A stretch of DNA of 64,000 nucleotides from Lentinus brumalis (lineage: Eukaryota; Basidiomycota; Agaricomycetes; Polyporales; Polyporaceae). The notes under the pieces are model-generated. The model ran no database searches. It was not told the origin of the DNA and saw only the letters and a list, made by a program, of their open reading frames with translations. The stretch spans positions 124,001-188,000 of the forward strand of contig MARA01000050.1 of assembly GCA_001792895.1 (NCBI GenBank), read 5' to 3'. Position 1 is the stretch's first letter. Every line of letters starts with the position of its first letter. The position numbers were made by a program, and so were the translations under genes. Positions 56,825 to 64,000 of the stretch are shown one piece after another.

Positions 56825-57198
56825 CCTACAATGCCATTAGTGTCCCAACTAATACTTACTGCTACTTGAATTGCGGTATTGGTGGTAGCATAAGGCCACT
56901 TCAAAACGATTTCTGCACATTCCTACAGGTCATATACTGTACTATGAGCAATTATCTCAAGCTTGTAGTGGCTGACAGTTAGTTAACAATTCAACCTTTG
57001 GTGAGGCCGGCGTAGGGCAGAATTAGCGCTGAGCACGGTTACAAAGGCTTAAAGACCAACAGTTACCTAGTCCTCATTCAGTAAGAAGTAGGGCTTCAAA
57101 TCGGTTTCTAAGGAGAGTTATGGTGCGTTCTTGTTGCTATCAGTTGTGCTTTCAATGTTTATGTTACTGAGAGTAAGGGAATAATTCAATCTTTGAAG
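56825..57198. repeat. 374-bp direct repeat, copy 2 (Helitron 3'-end-like)
   Basis: Same unit as copy 1, in direct orientation, offset 396 bp, with the same hairpin (56836-56853). It ends 50 bp from the RepHel stop codon, so it is the better candidate for the 3' terminus of the complete element. Confidence 0.75.
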
Positions 57199-57248
57199 CG
57201 CTCAAAGCTCGAAGGGCTTGCACATCTGTCTGTAGTCAATATGCATTG

Positions 57249-60200
57249 TCAATCAAGTAGTACTTCTGGATACACAATATTAGATGTAATTCCTTGAGCC
57301 CCCTCCTCGTCGTCAGGCAAAAGAACATGTATGTTGTGAGGTGAAGTGGCCCTGGAAAGTGCGACATATAGCTGACCATGTGTGAATACCGGAACCCTCA
57401 GGTCCAAACCGACATGCTTGACTGATTGCCCTTGTGCTTTGTTGATAGACAGAGCAAACGCGAGACGGACAGGGAACTGCCGACGCGAGAGCTTGAAAGG
57501 AAATTCGCCGTTGCTGCTGGTGGGGTTGAGAGTAATGCGTGGAATAAGTACGACCTCTCCATCATGCTGACCTCCTATGATGCGGGCCTCAAGGACGCGC
57601 TCAGCCATACGCAGTATGACCATGCGTGTGCCATTGCACAGGCCGCGTGAGGGTGCAAGGTTGCGGAGCAGTATCACCGGAGCTCCAACCTTGAGGCGTA
57701 GTTCCCCAAGCGGAAGTCCAGATGCTCGAAGGGATCTCAGGTATTCAGGCGGATAGGCATGGCCGTGGCGCGTGGCGTCGTAATCTTCGTCTGCACCAGG
57801 CTCCAGGATGACGGAGTCTGCGCTGTGATATACGCGCTCTTCGCCGGGCAGGCGATCGAGTACTCGCTGGTTGATGTCTTCGACGTCTTCATTCCGTGCG
57901 GAGAGAATGATGCGGTTGAGGAAGTATTGGGGCGGAGGAGGGACATCTCCAGCAGCGATGTCATGGTAGATGGCGGCGAGGAGGTCGTCGATGGAATGGC
58001 GCAGCATGTGGGGGGGTAAAGCAACCTTGGTGTAGTCGCCGTTAACGTGAATGCGGCCATGCCCAATGTCAAGAAGCCACTGTGCAAAAGCAGCATTCTC
58101 TGGGGCGTGTTCGAGACGCATGTTGCGCCACAGTCGAAGGACCTTGATGTGACTCCAGAGGTACGACCTCAATAGGGTTGCGGAGACTATGTCAGCGCGT
58201 GAGCCTCGGACGACTACAGGAAGAATCTGCTGGAAGTCACCGCCAAAGACTACGGTGACTCCTCCGAACGGTTTGTCTGAATTCTTGAGGTCCTTCATGA
58301 GTCGATCAACCGCTTCCGGGGCCCAGCGATGCTGGTTCCCGGCCTCGTCCCATATGATGATGTCAGCGGCTCGCAGAAGAGCTGCATATGTGCTCTCCTT
58401 TGTGACACTGCAGGTCGAGTGAGCGTGGAGGTTCTCGACTGGTATCTTGAAGCGAGAGTGCGCAGTGCGGCCACCTGGGAGGAGGATAGACGCAATTCCT
58501 GAAGATGCGACACAGAGGGCAATACGACCTTCTCCTCTGACCTGTAGTATAGTAGTATAGTGAGTAAGGACTCGGAATACTCAGAGTCATAGACCTGTGG
58601 ACGGTGCGCTCACCTTGTGACAAACGGTACTGTAGAGAAACGTCTTCCCTGTTCCACCAGGCCCGTTGACGAAAAAGACAGAGCCATGCGAGTTGAAGAC
58701 GGAGTCGACAATCTGCTCAAAGGCAGAACGTTGTTCAGGGTTCAGTTGGTCGATGCATCTCTGGCACATCTCGCGCTCGCGCTCCGCGTCATAGTCAAGC
58801 TCCTCGGCAATGAAGGGATTGCCGGCATAGACAGTCCAGTTGCGTTGAGGGTGGGGCATGGTGTCGAAGTCGGAAAGGGAGTAGCCTAGTGACCGGAGGT
58901 TGAGGTCAAGAAGGAAGAGCCCGTAGTCGTAGACGTCGTCGTCTGAAGCATTTGAGTATCCATAGATGGTAAGCCGGTGACGGAGGTCGTCGCAGATTCC
59001 AGTGCGGAACCTGCGCCATAGCTCTTCAGGTGCAAGCGGGCGGCAGAAGATGAGTATAGTGGCGAAGAGATGACGAAGGCGAGAGCCTAACATACGACTG
59101 TCAGATGCAGATGACATGGCCTGAAGCGATGTGGACTCACCTGTCTGCATTTCAGCAGCTTCCTCAAGACAAATCTTCCATTCGTCGTCGTCTTCAAGTA
59201 GTCCTCTTGCTCGACATGCTTCACGGAAGGTGCTGAGTGTTTCGCCGTTGTAGCTGCGCAGATCCTCAAAGGATGTTGGCCCTTTGACAACACTGAGCAA
59301 GAGACGGAGGTAGAAGCGTTCGCCTGCTGTGGGGGAGACGAAGTACATTCGACCCAGCGCGAAGCCTCGTTGACGGAGGGCCCACCGCTTCTGCTGTTCC
59401 TTCCAGACGAAGTGTTGAGGGAATTCCTGGTACGTGTACTGGCGAGCGAAGTCCGCAACACCGCTCTCTTCCCGGTTGGCCTCGAAGAATGCTGTCAGCA
59501 TGGTGCGCTCCATGGCTGCTCGTGCTGCTACCGCTTCTGGTGGTTCGTTCGGGTTGTATGTCACCAGGTGCTGCCCAGGGAGGTGAACTTGGAGGCGAAT
59601 AACCATCGGGGACTGGCCGTGAGTGTCATACTGGAAGAGTCGCCAAATGGCTTCAGGAGCTGCGACATAACGTGCGTCAAGGTACTCGCGGACTTCATCA
59701 TGGACAGATACCTGGAGCGTGCCCCTGTCGTGGCCCTTATGGATGTATTTGCTGATGTACTTGAGGGAGGCGAAGGTGACGGAGGACTCGACGTTGATGT
59801 GGCAGTTGTAGCGTGCGAGGAGGTAGGGGTTGTAGGGCACAATCCATCGGTTGTCCACCAGGTGACGACCTATCTGGTATGCACGTCCGTCGTCCGGCCT
59901 GTGGTAGAGTGGGTAGCCCTCACGCTCCAGCGATGTACCGTCTTGAAAAAGCTTTGGGAAGCCTTTCGAGCACTTGCCGTTTTGCATGCACTGAGAGTGA
60001 GGGTTGGCGGCGCCGCACGGACCATGGACCATGTGTCTCTTGACCATGTCCGAGTCGAAGAGGACTGGTTCGGTGATAGGATCTGGCCATGTAGCCCGGA
60101 TAGCGGAGTCGACAGAAGCGGGGTCCAGGAGTTTGTCGCGTCGGTCGAGGAAGATGAGCAGGTGCATATGTGGAAGGCCACGCTTCTGGTACTCGATGGT

Positions 60201-62125
60201 GTAGACGTGTGCGACTGCTCTGCCGAAGATCCCTTGTTCGAAGATCTCTTGAAGTAGTGCTTTCTTCTTGAGGTTGAAGACTCGCGCGACCAAGTCCGGG
60301 CGGTCAGCAGCAGTCTGCCCTGGAAGCAGCTCGCGAGTGATCTCTGGCCAGGAAGGGTTTGCGGTCATTGTGAGGAACAGGTCGACGCGCTTGTAATAGC
60401 GAGCAATCGCCATCGAGTCCTGGAAGAGCTGCTGCATGAAGCGAGGGCTGCCGGTGTGAGAGGAGGGGAGAACAATGAGCTGACCAAGCTCTCGGAGGTC
60501 GACATCCTGACCGTGACGCATGGCATCTTGCAGCCCACTGTAGACGGAAGCTCGAAGCTCGTTCTGGTGCGTGCGGATGAAGTTGAGACGGCTCTGCTCG
60601 GACGCCGCCCACATGTCGACGATGTACTGCTGGAGCAGGCGGCCACCTCGCAGTATAGTGGAGAACTCTGTCGGTCGCACCTGGAGCTGATAGGCATAGT
60701 AGCGGACTTGTGTGAGCGACATTCGTTGCCGCTCACGTCCACCCTCCGTTGACGGTTGAATGCGCAAGCCGGAATGCCATCCAGATGTGCCGTATGGGAA
60801 GAGAAGGGGGTAGTGAAGGGGTGCGTAGCCGGGGTGACCTTCATTGATGCGGCGCAAGGGACCCGCGCGGGTACGTAGCACGATGTCTCGGTAGTCTCCT
60901 CCTTCTTCACCTGGAAGGAGAACAGCCACATCGTCTGCAGTGGGCAGATTGTAGCGGCGTTGATCGCGCCGCGGGTCCACCGCGAGGCGAATGCAGACGT
61001 CCTCGGTGGGCTGCGCATGCTCGGACAACCACTCATAAGCAAAGCGGAAGAGTGGTGCATATTGATGTGTCTGGGTGAGTACGTCTTGAAGCAAAGCGAG
61101 GGTGTCCGGGCGGAGGTTGCTGTTGCGTCGAGTTCGGTCTTCGAGGGCCATGCGTGGGTCGTACACGTACAGTTGAGAGTACTGAGGTGCGTGCGGTGGC
61201 TGGGGGAGAAGAGAACCTACGCGATGACAGAGTTCTCCATGTATGCGGAAGACGTACGGTGCTGCGTCGCCTGAGTTGTTGATGGAGTCGTCAATCTTCA
61301 CTCCGAGAGAAGTGAACGCGAACGTCGAGTTGTATTGTCTGATGTTTTCACGGAACTCTTTTGCAGCTGCGTCGCGGCCAGTGAATAGTTCGCGTAGAGC
61401 AACGGGGGGGTCAGGCGGAGGCGGCAGACGGACTGCACCACTGTTGCAGCACAGACCAAAGAGGGGGTTGCTGTCGGAGCTTGCAGCGAGTCGCTCCGCC
61501 ATCCAGTGCAGCGCACCGCAGTGACGGCAAGAGACCTCCATACGACCGAGGTCATGCCGCTCGACGGGCTCCCGGTAAGGGCGTCGGGCAAGAGGGAGTG
61601 CATTGGAGGGCTGTCGCCTCGAGCGAGAGCCTTGTGTACAGGTCAGCATGTTAGTGTGAGGAGTAGTAGGATAATGCGATGGACTACATACCGGTCTGTC
61701 TGCGGTTGTAATAGACGCGATATTCGTCGTCTTCTGCCTCTGAATTGTTCGCAGTACTTGGAAGACGTCTCGGCAAAGGAGACCGAGAGAGATCTGGCCA
61801 AAAAAAAGGTCAGCATTGAAGCACAGCAGGAGGAGAGCCTGCATTCAACTCACTTCGCGGCAGGGGATCCTCTGACTCATCCTCACTTGTGAGACGACTG
61901 CTGACATCGTCTCGAGGACGTGCACGACGCTGCGTGGACGGTAGAGTATGAAGGCCGAAGTCTAACGGATTGATACATGAGTACTACTCATACGGTTCGT
62001 CCTGATAGTAAGTGCTCACCTGTCCGAAACGGCTGGGTTGGTGCGGAATAAAACCGAAATGGATCACTGCCTGCACTGATGCTCTGAGTGATTTGAACAG
62101 GCTCGGTGCTCGAAGCGGCAGACAT
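57249..62125 (-). CDS. Helitron RepHel transposase (HUH Rep plus Pif1-type helicase)
   Basis: Rolling-circle transposase. Start at 62125 (MSAASSTEPVQITQSISAGS) followed by short N-terminal exons (LHTLPSTQRRARPRDDV; NNSEAEDDEYRVYYNRRQT|GSRSRRQ). Zinc-finger-like CRHCGALHWM and LFGLCCNSG. The Helitron-like N domain has the HUH motif GLPHMHLLIFLDRRD and the two catalytic tyrosines in KYISKYIHKG. After a 90-nt intron near 58530-58620 comes the SF1 helicase: Walker A GPGGTGKTFLYST (before the intron), then ASSGIASILLPGGRTAHSRF, Walker B IIIWDEAG, GGDFQQILPVVV, PVILLRNLAPSRGLCNGTRM, FALSINKAQGQS and YVALSRATSPHNIHVL, ending at 57249. No stop codon or frameshift interrupts the motifs, so the element may be recently active. 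No OTU or endonuclease fusion was seen. Confidence 0.93.
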
Positions 62126-62835
62126 TGCTAGCTCCTCTTCCCTGAACCGCCACCACCGGCAGTTTTCCCACGATCCATGGTACTTGGAGCTACCATGGCG
62201 TGCGGCCGAAACCAATAAACTGACTGAGTAACAACGGCTACGCATAATCGAAGGAACAAGGAAGCTGGGACAGGAAGGAGCGAGAAGAAAGAGGGATGGT
62301 ATAGCACAAAGACGGTAACGTGAAACAGAGAACGGCATGAGACGGTGCATCCCGGATAGAAACCCTACAACCTTATAACCGTACCCTGACATGTCCCCAT
62401 ACATACCCGTGAGGGTGGCCTGAAGCCAATACACCCAGCCATGAGACTGCACGCATGAGCGCGATGCCGACGCTGATGACTTGGCAAGAACTGCGCATGC
62501 GCAATAAGCGCCAGAGATGGAACTGATTAGATGAGATGAGGATAATCAGCAGCATCCGCGCCAAGCCCGATAAGACAAGCGCCGCGTGCTCCAATAAATA
62601 GGCCGGAAACACAAGTGATTTCTCGTCTGCTGGATTTGCCCCTCCACAGACCGCAAACACTACTACCCTGCTCGAAGAGCAAGCAAGCACTGGATGCCTG
62701 CATAGACCTGCCCTGTGTGCCCACAATGTGTGATCAGACATGAAATGACAAAAGAGACGCGGATATAAAACGGTAACTCACGAAGCGTGGAACGAATCAG
62801 CTCCCACCAACTCCTCTCCTTCCCCCAGAATCGCC
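62126..62835. promoter_or_regulatory. divergent region between RepHel and the gene at 62.8 kb
   Basis: About 710 bp between two divergent starts. Contains a TATA box (TATAAAA, 62764-62770), about 65 bp before the plus-strand start, and a CT-rich leader. No other gene is supported. Confidence 0.55.
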
Positions 62836-63447
62836 ATGGCAGAGACCAACCCCTCCCTCCTCTACGTCAAGTGGAGGAAGAGACTCGCTCTTCCTGGACG
62901 TGCGAGGAGCTCAGACCGTGCGGACTACTACGATGTCGCAATCCAACCTGAGCGGGTCCTGCGAGTTGGAGCGGAAGTCAGGCTCATGCTCCTGTCGCAA
63001 GCACGTTTCCACACACCTGAGCTCCCTGAGAGGCCAGCGATGTACGATGCATACGACATCCAGGTCGAAGGAAGGATAGGACGGGTCGCGGCCAGCGCGA
63101 TGGATGCTCTCACATTCGTCCTGGAGAATAAATACCAAGCCAGCCCCATCCGATATGCTTACATCACCATCCCCAACATCCACGACATAACTGTCCACAT
63201 TGACCCAAACGACACCCCACGAGCGGCGGCTACGCTCCAGCCGCTACACACACACAGGACTGCCTGGCTAGAACCGGACGCGGTGGTGAGCACGTGGAAC
63301 ATGGCGCCACGTGCCCCGGACCCCGTGATCCGCAGATCGCCCACGCCACCGACGTCCTTCCTTAACGCCGAGAAGGGTAACGCCGCCGGATCGGCGGTCT
63401 GGAGCATCCGGAGGAAGATTGGTTTCTACCCAACCCATGGACGCTGA
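62836..63447 (+). CDS. unknown protein, 203 residues, divergent from Helitron RepHel
   Basis: Single-exon frame with a good core promoter (TATAAAA plus CT-rich leader). Start MAETNPSLLYVKWRKRLALP. The body is beta-rich with alternating charged and hydrophobic residues: DYYDVAIQPERVLRVGAEVR, YDAYDIQVEGRIGRVAASAM, DALTFVLENKYQASPIRYAY, ITIPNIHDITVHIDPND. The C-terminus is basic and ends KIGFYPTHGR. No signal peptide or membrane segment. I recognise no family. Its divergent pairing with RepHel makes it a candidate passenger or accessory gene of the Helitron, but it could equally be a host gene at the insertion site. Confidence 0.6.
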   Translation: MAETNPSLLYVKWRKRLALPGRARSSDRADYYDVAIQPERVLRVGAEVRLMLLSQARFHTPELPERPAMYDAYDIQVEGRIGRVAASAMDALTFVLENKYQASPIRYAYITIPNIHDITVHIDPNDTPRAAATLQPLHTHRTAWLEPDAVVSTWNMAPRAPDPVIRRSPTPPTSFLNAEKGNAAGSAVWSIRRKIGFYPTHGR

Positions 63448-64000
63448 GGAAGACTGGGAAGAGCCTAAAAGGAAGAGGGAAAGTTTGATGACGGGCAGGT
63501 GAAACCGAGGACCTGGAGCCTACGATGCGCTGGTTCCCGACAGTAGAAGCGGTCGCCCGCACATGGAACCCATATGTATGAAATCCAGAAAGCACTGTGA
63601 ACAGAATGACACCCATATTGCCTGGGATGCGAAGGGAGCGTGAGCGATGAGAGACAAAGCAACATACAGAACATGGCGAGTATTTTGAGCCAGGAAGAAT
63701 GATGCCGTACACTTCGCAGAAGGATACGTGATAGAAGCAAGAAGCTCGGACAAGCGCCACGACGAAGAAACATGAACGACCCAGGACAATCGCCCCAGGG
63801 GAACAGCCTGACCTACCAACTGCAACAGCTCGGCGCCGTGATGTACAGACCCGGATGAACTGGAAACAGAGATCGCCAGGAGCACACGCAGGAGGACCTG
63901 CTAATGAACATGCCGTACTCTTCTGAGAAGGTTACGACACCGTACCTGAGAAGCAGGCCTAAACGACTCAGCAGGAAACATCTGTACCTGCGGACGGCGA
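63448..64000. other. window end, no supported gene
   Basis: Open minus-strand frames here overlap one another and lack recognisable content. Probably 3' flank of the gene at 62.8 kb and part of whatever lies beyond the window. Confidence 0.4.

Larger units (their letters stand above)
56429..62835 (-). mobile_element. Helitron (autonomous candidate), boundaries approximate
   Basis: Contains a complete RepHel gene on the minus strand and, just beyond its stop codon, two tandem 3'-end-like repeats with a terminal hairpin. The 5' end (higher coordinates) was not located; it may lie before or beyond the gene at 62836. The upper limit given is therefore arbitrary. No target-site duplication is expected for Helitrons. 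Confidence 0.75.

Noticed and set aside
59087..59150. Possible 43-nt intron inside RepHel (GTGAGT...CAG)
   Set aside because: Removing it breaks the reading frame, while the unspliced sequence stays open and joins the expected domains.
59370..60257. 295-codon plus-strand frame
   Set aside because: Antisense of the Helitron RepHel core, whose HUH and Tyr motifs fix the coding strand.
1..64000. CRISPR arrays, rRNA genes and tRNA genes
   Set aside because: No spaced direct-repeat array or rRNA-like block was seen. tRNA genes were not recognised by eye; a tRNAscan run would be needed to exclude them.

Overview
The window is nuclear DNA of a filamentous basidiomycete, most likely a wood-associated agaricomycete, possibly near Polyporales. 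The evidence is GT-AG introns of about 50-65 nt in nearly every gene, genes on both strands with short spacers, and a fungal gene set: an IKS1-type kinase, a PIL1 eisosome protein, GH51 arabinofuranosidase, major-royal-jelly-like secreted protein, OTT_1508-type deaminases and a Helitron. No prokaryotic or organellar signature was seen. Gene models were assembled by reading across splice sites; outer coordinates include introns.

Layout. 0.3-2.2 kb: secreted MRJP/yellow-like protein (-), probably carrying a one-base deletion. 3.0-5.7 kb: RING + RRM protein (-). 6.1-9.15 kb: WAPL cohesin-release factor (-), head to head with BIR1, the two-BIR survivin homologue (+, 9.4-12.5 kb). 12.9-28.9 kb: three related fungal Ser/Thr kinases (12.85, 15.6 and 27.3 kb, all -), an IKS1 kinase (22.3 kb, -), a GPI-anchored-type surface protein (19.2 kb, +), a small unknown protein and a decayed deaminase gene (25.4 kb, +). 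29.4-33.1 kb: SMYD-type SET/MYND methyltransferase and a small unknown protein (-). 33.1-37.2 kb: about 4 kb without a recognisable gene. 37.2-43.9 kb: delta-12-type fatty acid desaturase and GH51 arabinofuranosidase (+), both containing extremely small exons. 45.1-46.6 kb: intact OTT_1508-like deaminase (+). 47.7-52.5 kb: unknown protein and PIL1 (+). 52.8-54.6 kb: monocarboxylate-transporter-like MFS protein (-). 55.2-63.4 kb: an apparently intact Helitron RepHel gene (-), flanked by two unknown genes and a pair of 373-bp direct repeats that look like Helitron 3' ends.

Most striking points: (1) single-codon (3-nt) micro-exons CAT and GAG in the GH51 gene, and 8-, 14- and 5-nt micro-exons in the desaturase; each restores a conserved motif. 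(2) A perfect 162-bp tandem duplication inside a kinase catalytic domain that also duplicated the intron's 3' splice site, so the sequence could in principle be spliced back to a normal kinase. (3) Two paralogous deaminases 20 kb apart, one intact and one with five lesions. (4) WAPL and BIR1 sharing a 281-bp divergent promoter. (5) Helitron RepHel next to tandem 3'-end-like repeats. Several otherwise good genes (MRJP, kinase 2, perhaps PIL1) carry single-base deletions beside short homopolymers, which may be assembly errors.
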